The position numbers and the translations under genes were made by a program. From NCBI GenBank assembly GCA_009809945.1, contig WTPW01000088.1, forward strand, positions 143,252 through 207,251: DNA of 64,000 nucleotides. Direction: 5' to 3'. Under the pieces are notes generated by a model. The model worked only from the letters and a program-made list of their open reading frames with translations. It had not been told where the DNA came from and searched no databases. This document shows, one piece after another, positions 11,796 to 21,959 of the stretch; the first letter of the stretch is position 1, and every line of letters begins with the position of its first letter. The stretch comes from Gigaspora margarita. Taxonomy: Eukaryota > Glomeromycota > Glomeromycetes > Diversisporales > Gigasporaceae.

Positions 11796-14691
11796 TCAAA
11801 CGGATTTTTTAAATACTTGCCAAACTTCATAATCCTCTATTAAAAGGGTCTTATTTAATGATATTAAGTTTTTTAAATTAGGATAAATATTAGAATTAGA
11901 AATATATAAGTATTTTGAATTAATATACATATCAAAATTATTCTTATTACAGCCAAAACATGGACCATAGTCTGAGTGATATTCTGAAACCCAACAATTC
12001 TTTTTAACACGTGCCAATTTAGAAGTACTAAAATCATTTTGATTTTCAAAAGAAAATAAAAAATTTTTTTTTGATACTATTCTTTCAATATAATGATTTT
12101 CTGTATTTGTATCATTATAACCACCAAAAATACTTTGATCAGTTTTTATAATTGTTAATGTTGGACCTTTATTATCACATGATTCATGAAACTTTTTTGC
12201 GTTAAAATCATTTTCACTTCCATGATAAAGAAGAACAAAATCATAAAGATTATTATCTGAAAAATGGTATGGTTTCATATTTAAAGTCATTGTTTTAGAA
12301 TGCTCTTTCTTCTCATTTTTAGCTAATTTATTTGAATTAAATAATTTATGAAAAAAGGTTTTGTTTTTTTGATTTTTTTGATCAACTTCCTCAATCCAAC
12401 TTTCAAAAATTTTAAAGTGCCTTGGTTTAAGAAGGAATGTACATGGTGAATATCTTTGTGGTAAAATTTTCATTTCCTTTGGTGGTGAACTGGGATCAAG
12501 ATGATAATCAACAATATTTTGATACAAATCATCTGGTAAGACATTTTCTAAAAAGGAACGACTTTGATTAAAGTCTTTTGCAGGTATCGAAAACCAACGA
12601 ATTAAAGGAATAAATTCATGAATGGCCTTCTCAAAAATATTAAATTCTTGGGTTGTCCAATTCATTATACTTTTTCGAATGGTGACATCATTTTGTGCAG
12701 CGCCCCATCTAATTAGATAATCACAAATCTTTTTCTCACTTAATTTTCCCATATCATCACGTTGCAATATAAGAAATAAAATGGAATGATCCAATTGAAT
12801 CAATTTCCGGTTGTCAAATAATGCATTGGGATTGAGACATATAAGATAAATACAGTATTCATGGAATGGTTTGCATATATCATGGTTAAAAACCGTTTGT
12901 AATACATCAACTGCATCATCTCGAAGAAGATTTTCCAAATTTTGTTCTATAAAAGTTGATATGTCAGAAAATAAATTTTGAAGTTTCAACTCATGAGCTT
13001 CTATCATAATGCGTAAAATTTCAGAACCATGAAATTTGTTCACTATAAAATTAAAATTTGCATTTGAGAATAACTTTTTAACAATTATTTTATCTTGTAG
13101 TTCAGTGACTGTTTTCATAAATTGTAAAAATTGTTCAAAATTCAATTTATCGAGAATACTTTGAATAAAATCATCACTTATTGAGATATCATCAATAGCT
13201 GTTAAATTTGCTTCAGTAAAATTGGTAGGTAATAAATTATTGATAATACCTCCGACGTCCATCTTATTTGCTTCTATAATAAGCATTAAAATGTTGGCAC
13301 CATCTAATTTTTCAAAATCAAATTCAGTGGTATATAAATATCTTTAAATTATAATAAAATTCAATTAATAATAGTTACTATGTGTAATAATATTCATAGA
13401 TTAATTTAAAATTGCGCAAATACCTTAAAATAACTTCAACAACAGTTGTAGAGATATTTTCAATTGTAAAAATAAAAGGATTTTTATCTTCATTATTAGA
13501 ACAGATAGTTTCGAAATAAGAGGAACGTGTACGTAAGATTAATGAATGTGCATAAAAATCTTTGAAACCAATACTTTCATTAACACGAATGATGACATCA
13601 TATTGGTCATTAATTTGAAACAGCCTTTTATAGTTATTGACAAGATCATCATGTGAACTAAAAAATGATTCGTATTTGGTTGCTTTTTTGATTATCTTTG
13701 GTTCAGATAATGCATCTCTTGGTATCAAGAGCCTGGAATCCGTTGGTTGAGAATTTTTAGGATCTAAGTGATAGCTTAGAACACTGTCAAACAAATCCTC
13801 TGATAAAATATTTTGAAAGAGTTGTTTATTTTGTCTAAAGTCTTTATTTGAAATCTGAAACCATCGAATTAAAGGAATAAATTCATTAATAGCATTTTTA
13901 AATATTATGTAGTCATTTCTTTCCCAGTCATTCATTTTCTTTTCTTGAATAGAAGCAGGAACTTGAGCAATTCCCCATTTAATTAAATAATTTAAAATGT
14001 TAATTTCGCTTAGTTTTCCTAGATCATCACGTTGTAATATGCGAGCTAGAATATATGAATCTAATTGAATAAATTTGGAATGTTCAAATATAATTTTTGG
14101 ATAAGTACATATAAGTTTAAGACATGGTTCACGTAATGTCTCGAGTGTATTATATTGAAAAACAATTTGTAATGTTCTAATTGCATAATTTCGTATTATT
14201 TCTTCCAATTTTTCGTGGACAAAAAAAAATAATTTGTCTTTAATTCCTTCATTAAGAAGTAGTAATTTATCGATTTCCACTATAAACTCCAAAATCTCAA
14301 CACCATTTAATTCATTTAAAGAAATTTCAGTAGTATATATATAACTTTAAAATAAGTCAGTACGATTAATAATCATTTGATAAGGATATAAAAAAATTGA
14401 AATAATATTAATGTAATGTATATACCTTAAAACAGCTTTAAATGTATTTATTGATAAAGCTTTCTTTTCAATAATGAAAAAATTTCCTTCTTTTTTAGCC
14501 CAAACATTAGAACGATCAAAAAAGCTAGAGCGCGATCTTAAAATTAGTGAATGAGCATAAAGCTCGCCTTGGTCAAAACGAATAATTACATCGGAATTAT
14601 TGCCATTTTGAAGAAGTTTTTTATAATGTGAAACAAGTTCTTTAGAATTTGTCTTTTCTTTCTCTGCAGCTTTACAATTCATAATTTCCAT
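11796..14691 (-). CDS. BTB-BACK-BTB-BACK-TLDc protein, three exons
   Basis: Three exons (14691-14426, 14344-13424, 13341-11796) join in frame to 910 codons. Both introns (81 and 82 nt, GT-AG, phase 2) interrupt the same place, just after the VL(R) near the end of a BTB domain. Domains: BTB 1 about residues 19-125 (SDVIIRFDQGELYAHSLILR), BACK 1 about 135-285, BTB 2 about 323-415 (YDVIIRV...YAHSLILRTRSSYFE), BACK 2 about 525-675, TLDc about 745-910 ending DYEVWQVFKK. BTB-BACK proteins usually act as Cul3 ubiquitin-ligase adaptors; TLDc domains are tied to V-ATPase and oxidative-stress functions. Family members normally have a single BTB-BACK-TLDc unit, so this looks like a tandem duplication whose first TLDc was lost. 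Start: the ATG at 14691 precedes the BTB by a normal distance and lies 57 bp downstream of a TATA box. Splicing is inferred, not proven. Confidence 0.8.
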
Positions 14692-14710
14692 CACAATTTT
14701 TAAAGAAATT

Positions 14711-14858
14711 ACGTACGTACGTACTTGGCTTAATGTGATCCTCAACGTATTTATATAATTACGTACTGTACGTACAATGCTGCATTTGATTGTTAAAATC
14801 ATCCTATTTAGGAAAGAGGAATTGTTTGCGTTCGTACTGTACGTACGTACGTACATAT
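14711..14858 (-). promoter_or_regulatory. CGTACG array and TATA box of the BTB/TLDc gene
   Basis: ACGTAC-type palindromes occur at 14711-14724, 14761-14775 and 14833-14855, with another at 14914-14922. Read on the minus strand, the 14761-14775 block is followed 3 bp later by TATATAAATA (14757-14748), 57 bp before the ATG. The arrangement matches the promoter region at 25288-25330. It is inferred to be the core promoter. Confidence 0.55.
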
Positions 14859-14940
14859 ATCGGTTTCGTGTAATATCAATATATCAAAAATTTTTTTTGA
14901 CAATATATAAATTAACGTACGTGATGTTACACGAAACCGA
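14858..14940. repeat. Short inverted repeat (CGGTTTCGTGTAA)
   Basis: CGGTTTCGTGTAATATCA (about 14861-14878) and its near complement TGATGTTACACGAAACCG (about 14923-14940) flank about 45 bp. It could be a small hairpin element or a regulatory site upstream of the BTB/TLDc gene. Confidence 0.5.
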
Positions 14941-15319
14941 TGCACGCCTCGTTAAGAGGTCTGGCGCCTTACGAAAATACTCAATATATAATCCGAACAA
15001 AATTACAAAAACGGATATCTAAACCGGGTCTTGGTTCACTAAGTAAAAGTGTCGGAAATGCGATTTACCATATATAAATTATTTCTCCTAACCCAAACTT
15101 AATATTAATTAAAATCGGTAAAATAGGTTAATTTAACTCTTTAGGAAATTTTATAATAAATTCCGTATTACAGCACTGTATTAACGTTACTTCAAAAGTT
15201 TTTTACAGCTAGGTAAGTTCCATTTCGTTTTCTTTAAAAGGCAATTACGAATGTTCATAAATTATACATATTGTATCACAATGGTCTTTTTCATCTTTTA
15301 ACAACAGCTCTACCTTATT

Positions 15320-15479
15320 TAGTGTACCGCGTGCAACCGGTTTGCATAAGGAGAGCATCTTCCTGCATTGCGAATACAAAGTAAAATTTCCAATTAGATT
15401 ATATCTTGGAAATTTTAATTTACAATAACAATGCAGGAAAATGCTCCCCTTACGCAAACCCGGGTTGCCCGACGCACTA
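15320..15479. mobile_element. ~160-bp palindromic MITE
   Basis: Arms of about 65 nt are inverted: left GTGCAACCGGTTTGCATAAG and onward, right ACGCAAACCCGGGTTGC, meeting near 15398. TTA/TAA border the ends. The 79-codon minus frame across it is an artefact of the palindrome. Confidence 0.6.
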
Positions 15480-15926
15480 ATCAAGATAGAGCAGTTGTTA
15501 AATTTAAATCGAAAAGACTAATATTCTTTTGGAAAAGCCTCATTTTAGATTCAATTCCAATTTAAACTGAATTTAATAGTTATATAGAATGTCCTCTACA
15601 TTTTGCCATTCATGTAAAATTTGAGGCCATGACTATGAGAAAACTCATGGTCTATAATAAAAATTATTAGAAACCGATTTTTTTTGGATTAATCGTTATA
15701 TCAGTTTATTTCAGTATTTATCGTCTTTGTACTTTTAAAGAATGATTTAAATATTTTGATGAAAGAGAATCACATTATTTTTCTTATTTTTATTTATTTT
15801 TTTTCTTTAGCACGATTAAGATATATGACCTGTTTGCTGTTTTACATATTACATTACATTACCTGTTTTATCTAAAAAGAAATCACCCATTAAATTCTGA
15901 AATTTTATTGTCATGCTATATTTGTT

Positions 15927-16000
15927 GTACGTATGCATGTACGTACGTACGTGCATACGTACTCACGCACTAGCTCTCACTCATTTTGGATTTATATAAC
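15927..16000 (+). promoter_or_regulatory. CGTACG array with TATA-like box, upstream of first membrane gene
   Basis: GTACGTATGCATGTACGTAC and further ACGTAC words (15927-15970) are followed by TTTATATAAC at 15991-16000. The element type matches the other two arrays. The nearest gene on this strand starts at 16791, about 790 bp away, with a pogo-like MITE between. A second purine-pyrimidine stretch (16680-16712, ATGTGCATGCATAC) lies nearer the gene. Assignment is uncertain. Confidence 0.35.
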
Positions 16001-16315
16001 TTTTTTGAGGCTTAGTATCATCATTGTTAAGTCAATGACATATAAATGAAGCAAAGAAACAAGTTTGAAATTTAATTTTAAGAAGATTTCTGGTTTTCCG
16101 TTTGCTACACTCATATACTTAGAACTTACAAGTTTCGAGCTGCCCTGTATAAGTTTACCATATCAATATTATGATGTTGACTATTTACTTCTATGCTACA
16201 GTCTACCCTGTCAAAACTGGTAGACAGATTTTGTATCATTAATAAGTTTCTGATATAATTATTAGACTTTTTAACATGATGAATAGGGCTTGATTTAATG
16301 TTATACAGTCAGACC

Positions 16316-16494
16316 TCCCAAAATGCAACCTCTCTGAATGCAACCTCTCTGAATGCAACAACTCTAAATGTAACACCTCCCTCAAGTTCTGGCCCATATA
16401 TTTCTGACCCATAAATGCAACTTTCCTATTGTTCTCTAAATGCACGTTGTTTAAAATTTGGTCCCAACAAATTGCATTTAAGGAGGTCTAACTG
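16316..16494. mobile_element. pogo/Tigger-like MITE, copy 2
   Basis: CAGTCAGACCTCC at the left and GGAGGTCTAACTG at the right, flanked by TA (16314-16315, 16495-16496). 179 bp; the interior repeats CTCTGAATGCAAC. Inserted about 300 bp upstream of the 16791 start. Confidence 0.8.
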
Positions 16495-16790
16495 TACAAA
16501 TCATTGACCAGATTATTTTCTTTTAATTCATATTTTAATTAATCGAAAAGTCTAAATAGAAATATCTAATTTACGTTGCACAAAAAACGCCTAAAATAAA
16601 AATATATCTAAAGACAAAGCACTACTCGAGATTTACTACGGATAACGTAACGCAATCAAAATTAAATATCTCCGCACTTACATACGCATGTGCATGCATA
16701 CACATATATGATCCAATTCTAAAATTAAAAATATTAGAAATGACTGTTTACTTTCCCAAGAATATCTTTCAAAACTAACTTTTAAGAATA

Positions 16791-17699
16791 ATGAATGAAC
16801 CATATATACTAATTTATTGGGTTGTATGTGGTTTAAAAATCATATTTCATTTGACTTACATAATCCTGTGGATATGTCAAGCTATATACAATCCATTTGA
16901 AGAAAAGTTTATTAATTCTAATCGATTAGCTGAAGGTTCAATCATAGCAGCTGTATTCGCATTATCTATAATAATATTTTTTATCGAATTATATTTTTTC
17001 TATGTATTTATACGACAAAGAACAATTCTTAATCTACATATATGTATAAACAAATTAATATCCCCCATTTATTTCAGTATTTCTCTAGCTTTAACTATTT
17101 TGACTATTAGTGAAAAGCAAATTTGGGATTTATATGATATAATGATTGTATCATTATGGGTCATTTCGGCACTCACTCTAATACAGAATTTTGCACTTAT
17201 GCAAAATATTAATTGCATTTTTTTTAAATTTGTAAAGGCATTATTTATTGGAATTTTTTTGACAATTTATATTACTCAATTTATTAAATTTTCATACATC
17301 AAATATTTTAATGGTTCTGGTTATCTTATTTCTGGTTATCTTATAAATTTATTAATTTCCTTTATTATTGGAATCCTTAATTTAATGTACGATGTAAATT
17401 ATGTGAGAAAAAAGAAGGGAGAAATTATGAACAATATTATCGAAATGATTATTCCCATAACATTTGCAATGGTTTATTTTGGTGTTTTCTTTACAAATAT
17501 TTATTTTTTATTGGGAAAAGTTTATTCTATTATTGATGGTTTAGTTATAATTATTTTGACTTGTTATTTTATAGAAATTATAAGCGTAATTGATAAAGAA
17601 AAAATCAGACAAAGGATATTCCCAAGCACCTTAGCAAATTCAGAGGAAAGAATTAGACCAAGGGTGTCCTCAAATACCTCAATACCAAATCCAGCGTAA
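16791..17699 (+). CDS. Multi-pass membrane protein, paralogue 1 (unknown family)
   Basis: 302 residues, single exon. About eight hydrophobic segments are visible (roughly residues 8-30, 48-72, 84-104, 115-138, 145-163, 180-200, 215-240, 246-265), so it is probably an integral membrane protein. The hydrophilic C-tail holds two similar stretches (RQRIFPSTLANSEE, then RIRPRVSSNTSIPN), a small internal duplication. It is clearly related to the protein at 25530-26306. Shared positions include a W/G-DLY motif, LWxISxLxLIQ, FFKxVKxLFI and YFGVxFxNIYFLL followed by IDGL. No transporter or receptor signature was recognised, and no function is proposed. The ATG is the first in the frame and immediately precedes the first hydrophobic segment. 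Real gene: likely, given conservation with its paralogue. Confidence 0.75.
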   Translation: MNEPYILIYWVVCGLKIIFHLTYIILWICQAIYNPFEEKFINSNRLAEGSIIAAVFALSIIIFFIELYFFYVFIRQRTILNLHICINKLISPIYFSISLALTILTISEKQIWDLYDIMIVSLWVISALTLIQNFALMQNINCIFFKFVKALFIGIFLTIYITQFIKFSYIKYFNGSGYLISGYLINLLISFIIGILNLMYDVNYVRKKKGEIMNNIIEMIIPITFAMVYFGVFFTNIYFLLGKVYSIIDGLVIIILTCYFIEIISVIDKEKIRQRIFPSTLANSEERIRPRVSSNTSIPNPA

Positions 17700-18566
17700 C
17701 CACCAATTTAGGCCGCATTTACATGACAACTACGATATCATTTATTTTGACGAACCTATTCAATGTAAACAATCGACTCTCTTTATATTTAACTTTTTAT
17801 AATGAACCCACTATATAAATTTTTTAAAAAACTTTATTAGTGTTCGGCATAGGAACATAATAATTACTTCTATAAGAAACTTTTCAAAAATATTTACTAT
17901 ACGTAATAACTGTCATTTAATATAGAAAGTTAACTGTATGTATTTATTTTTTCTTTCTATTCGTTTGTCATTCATATTCAACAAAAATAATGATGGTTTA
18001 TATGTAGAAATACAAGAAAAATACGATAAATAAACGATTACAACTTTCGACGTTATAGTAAAGCCCTCATATTGCGAAAAAAAAATCTTCACTATAACTT
18101 ATGTTAAGAAAATATTAAACGTAGGAAAATATTAAACATACTTTACTATATTCGGTTGAAATTTAATAATTTCATATTTTAAAACTCTTAATTACATCAT
18201 TATATCAAAGGATTCATTACAAGTTATATTTTAACAAACTGGTTCTTTCTGTTATTTATCTTGTGAGTGTATTTTAGAACACTAAATATTTTATAGCTTC
18301 ATGCGAATTACTTATTAGTGTTAATTTGGTTCGTGACCGGAGATTCATTTCTAAATTCAATTACAGTCGAAGTGTATTATAACGAACTTCTTTATAAAGA
18401 ACCCTGAACATAAATTTTAGTTGAATGTAGAAAGTGTAAATTTAATTTTCGTTCAAATTTATCTGTTATAATTTGTTCACGATTATTGTTTTAGTAATAA
18501 ATTTATCTTTAGACTAATAGCAGTAGTTTTGTCTCCTAGAAAGCAATAATAAAGCGTTCACTTCCA
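17700..18566. other. Spacer, no gene seen
   Basis: AT-rich 3' flank of the membrane-protein gene, with no supported ORF, inverted repeat or RNA gene noticed. Confidence 0.4.
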
Positions 18567-18607
<41 letters not shown>

Positions 18608-18642
18608 TAAAAATAATAATAAATAATAAATAATAATAATAA
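18567..18642. repeat. (AAT)n microsatellite
   Basis: An almost unbroken run of ATA/AAT triplets with a few AAC/AAA interruptions. Confidence 0.9.
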
Positions 18643-18976
18643 TACAGTATTTTGTTTTGTACAACCTTTCTTCATATAAGAAATATTGCGAATTTAAAAT
18701 TATAGCCTAATTAGAATCTTGATATTGCTTACCTGTACATCATTTAAAAGATGATCGAGAGCATTGGTGAAATCTCTCAGAAGCTTGCTGAATAGCAAAC
18801 ATTTTGCATTCATGAATCACATATTCAACTAGTTGTTGTAGAAAATAGCAGTTCCTTACTCGGACTAATAATGGCTCAACTTACTTTTGTAAACATAAAG
18901 TTTCTCCATTATTTCAACACGAATAACTTAAATGTATGAAACACTCAATGTTTGATATTAAATAGCACTAAAGTTT

Positions 18977-19117
18977 GGATTTTTGAATATTTACACGCAT
19001 ATCATAATGATTTCTATCCATCAAACTTCTTTTGTTTTTTTTTCTGTGGATTTTTAGAATATTTAAACACATACCATAATGATTTTTATCCATCAAACTT
19101 CTTTTGTTTTTTTCCGT
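18977..19117 (+). repeat. Two-copy ~70-bp tandem repeat
   Basis: A unit starting GGATTTTT and containing CATAATGATTT, ATCCATCAAACTTCTTTTG and a T-run appears twice back to back, about 90% alike. A 61-codon plus frame spans both copies and is therefore repetitive; it is not called a gene. Confidence 0.8.
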
Positions 19118-19203
19118 TGATTAATAAAAGTTTCTAGTATTGATCAAAGGTTTCACAGGTTAAAAAACTATAAGTTTGGGAATCAATAATAATAAGCTAA
19201 AAT

Positions 19204-19800
19204 ATTTATATGGGGGGAGGTCAATAGAAAACAGGCAAATATTTTCAAAGTAAAATTTTTTAAACTTTAGATCAAAATATCTTAACAATTATCAAACCAA
19301 ATCCAATAAAACTTTGTTTATTCTAAATTTATATAGTTATAAAATTAGGGGCTATTTAAGATGTGCACATGCACAGCTATGCACCCCTATATGTTTTTAA
19401 AATTTTACTAGAATTACTCCTATTGCAATCTCAAAATTTTACTATGGTAACCCCTGATGCACTTTTAACAAAAAATGCTCCTCTCGCGATGATACCTTTA
19501 AATTTTAAATTTAATCCTAATCCTACTTCTAACCAACCACAACCCTAACCCTAACCCTAACCCTAATTATTGTTTGTATTTGTTACTATGGGGTGCACAG
19601 TTGTCCTAATTATTGTTTGTATTTGTTTTTATGGGGTGCACAGCTGTGCACAGTGCACAAAATTAATAAATCCATAAAATTAAATAAAAAAATTTTTATT
19701 AAATTTGATTTGATAATTGCTAAGATATTTCAATTCAATTTTTAAAAAAAGTTATTAAAAACAATTTGCCTGTTTTCTATTAACTTTACCCCATATATAT
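19204..19800. mobile_element. ~600-bp MITE, family M2 copy 1, with telomere-like repeats inside
   Basis: Inverted ends of about 100 nt with the shared words CAATAGAAAACAGGCAAAT and ATATCTTAACAATTATCAAA. The same family is at 29172-29760. The interior holds four CCCTAA units (19543-19566) and a 43-bp direct duplication (CCTAATTATTGTTTGTATTTG at about 19561 and 19604), plus GTGCACAGCTGTGCAC. Confidence 0.7.
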
Positions 19801-19857
19801 ATGGTATTTCGTTATAAAAATTTTTTTATTAGCGGAACGTTACAATCTTGAAAAGTA

Positions 19858-20178
19858 CAGTTAGTCTTCATTCTTATAAATGCAACACCTTTTAAATGCA
19901 ACCTCAAGTCCTGACTCAAATAAATTTCTGACCCCATAAATGCGATTTTTCCTTTTCTCTAAATGCACGTTGTCAAATATTTGATCACAACGAGTTGCAT
20001 TCAAGGTATAGTTGCCATCCAAACTATTTGGAACGACCAAAACCATGTGATAATTAGTATCATATGTGGTTTATCCTGATCTTAACCTGGTTTCAATTAT
20101 GTGTGATACTAATCATCACATAGTTTGGACCGTCCCAAATAGCTTGGACGGCAACTATAATTTAAGGAGGTCTGACTA
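19858..20178. mobile_element. pogo-like MITE copy 3, split by a nested MITE
   Basis: Starts CAGTTAGTCTTC after TA. The right part ATTTAAGGAGGTCTGAC matches copy 2. The middle is interrupted by a 153-bp element (20007-20159), so the older element is in two parts. The short frames here are not genes. Confidence 0.75.
20007..20159. mobile_element. 153-bp palindromic MITE nested in the pogo-like MITE
   Basis: Terminal repeats TATAGTTGCC...GGCAACTATA, with arms of about 60 nt containing CCAAACTATTTGG and CCAAATAGCTTGG. Flanked by ATTCAAGG (19999-20006) and ATTTAAGG (20160-20167), an 8-bp target duplication with one mismatch. The uninterrupted copy at 16316-16494 has the empty site (ATTTAAGG). An 8-bp duplication points to the hAT group. 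Confidence 0.8.
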
Positions 20179-20269
20179 TATTGTAAAGCATAAATTAGTA
20201 CTTTGTGCTAGTGTACCCAGGGTACTGCAAATAATTTTTTTATATAGTTCTCATAAAAGAATGTGATTT

Positions 20270-21460
20270 AATCATTTTTAAATATTACAATTTAAAAAAC
20301 ATTTTTATTGCGAGCGGAATTATGTACCGCAATGCCCTGGACACCACTCACGGCTAAATGATTTTCGTACATGGTTTCGTTAACATCACACATCAGTATC
20401 AATTAAAATAGCTGCATAGGATTAGATTAGCAATTTTATTAGATTCAATATATATTATTAATACCATATAAACCTCGAAATAATTTTATTCATATGTATA
20501 GAATGGAGTTTTGTAATTAAATATTATTAAATTGAGATAGTAATTCTTTTAAAGAATATTAATTGTAATATTGGAGTTGTTGCTTATAATATAATTTGTA
20601 AAAAATTTTTTTTATAGATGTATAATTGATTAAAATTATGTACAAGTTGGTTTATTAGATATAGTAGATAGAATAATTGAACTCGGATAGAAATCTTTAA
20701 GACTTTGTTTTAAGAAGCTGAAAATTTTAGTTGCAAGAGGAGTAAGAAAAGGCAATTATTGGGTTTGAGTTCAGGGATATAAGATTATTAATGTATTCTA
20801 TCCAGGAGTTATTGGTTTTATGCATATAAATAATAAAGAAACCTATATTGTGACATGTATGGAAATGATAAAATCAAAGAGTACTTTCTAATGAGGTATA
20901 TTTTGGTTTATATTATATTTTACTATTTAACAATCTATATGTATTGTGGCTTATAGCTATAGCTTATATATCTGTAGCTACATATATAACATGTTGTATA
21001 AGGTATGATGTAGTATAATTATAGCAAAAGTGGCAACAAATTTGTACAAAAGTTGTATAAATTTAGAATAGATACTAATTTGTAATTGTTTGTAATTAGT
21101 GAAAATAATCCAATATTTGTATAATATAGAGTTTCCAATAAGATTTAGAGCAATAAAAGGAGTGGGATTCTCCAAGCAGGCTAATAATTAGTCCAAAATT
21201 GGCGGTGGTTTAGTAGCAGTGAACTTTAAGAGAGGTTGAAAAAAAACTTTGAATGATTTAATAGATTTGTTCTGTTTATAATGAAATTTATAATAAATAA
21301 TCATCTTAGTATACTAAATATATTGGTAGTAGAAAAATTAGAGTTGAAGTAGTAAAATTTTAAAAATTATAATAAAATTTTAGTTTGTAAAAAGTAGAAA
21401 TTTGAGCAAGTAAAAGATAGAAAAGTCAAAATAATACGAAGTAAATCGATTTTTATGCAA
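20270..21460. other. Spacer, no supported gene
   Basis: AT-rich. 20690-20900 has a slightly different composition, as of decayed coding DNA, but no recognisable protein in any frame. Confidence 0.35.
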
Positions 21461-21461
21461 T

Positions 21462-21950
21462 AGAAAAGATGTTCAGGAGAACAAAATACACATATCATGC
21501 AATTTGCAAATAAAAATTCTGTGCCAGGTTTTGTCGATCATGTGGCGCAGCAAAAATTCCTTAAAGTTCGGTTACATTAGGGTTAAGGTTAGGGTCAGGT
21601 ATCAGATTGAGCGTTTATATAGTAAAATTGTCCAACGAAACCTTTTTATTAGAGCGTAACGGCGGTTTCTTATGCAAAATTTCAAGAAATAAGCGATTTT
21701 TAACAAAACGAACGTTTGTTTTGAAATTTCCTGATCGTGTTACGTTACATCTGATCTTTGGAATCTGATTTGTGGATCAGGAGATCTGCACCACATGATC
21801 GACAAAACCTGGCACATAATTTGTGTTTGTATGAATTGTGGGGGTGCTTACTTTCAGGGGTGCTTATTTTCGGACGAATACGATAGCAATCGTATAAAAA
21901 ATTTTTTAAAATAGAAAATTTGTTCAGGAGAATAAAATACATCTATCATA
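21462..21950. repeat. Inverted pair within a ~40-bp direct repeat
   Basis: Near-identical direct repeats (AATTTGTTCAGGAGAATAAA type) lie at about 21462-21500 and 21911-21950. Inside them, inverted copies of GTGCCAGGTTTTGTCGATCA lie at about 21520-21550 and 21788-21820. A TTAGGG-like run (TTAGGGTTAAGGTTAGGG) lies at about 21577-21595. This suggests a MITE within a duplicated segment. Confidence 0.6.
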
Positions 21951-21959
21951 AATTTCATA

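Noticed and set aside
13378-14292. Separate BACK-BTB gene
   Set aside because: Frame, matching GT-AG sites and phase link it to the exons on both sides; alone it would start mid-BTB and end mid-BTB.
14347-14856. Longer N-terminus for the BTB gene (start at 14856)
   Set aside because: The extra 55 residues are translated CGTACG array and TATA box; the ATG at 14691 fits the BTB family and the promoter position.
15245-15484. 79-codon minus-strand ORF
   Set aside because: It lies across a palindromic MITE (15320-15479); the frame follows from the inverted repeat, and the peptide shows no domain.
19543-19566. Chromosome end
   Set aside because: Only four CCCTAA units, enclosed within a MITE with ordinary sequence on both sides, so interstitial.
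20066-20266. 66-codon plus ORF with a minus partner at 19861-20046
   Set aside because: The similar peptide on both strands (PNSLDGNY) arises from the nested palindromic MITE, not from a gene pair.
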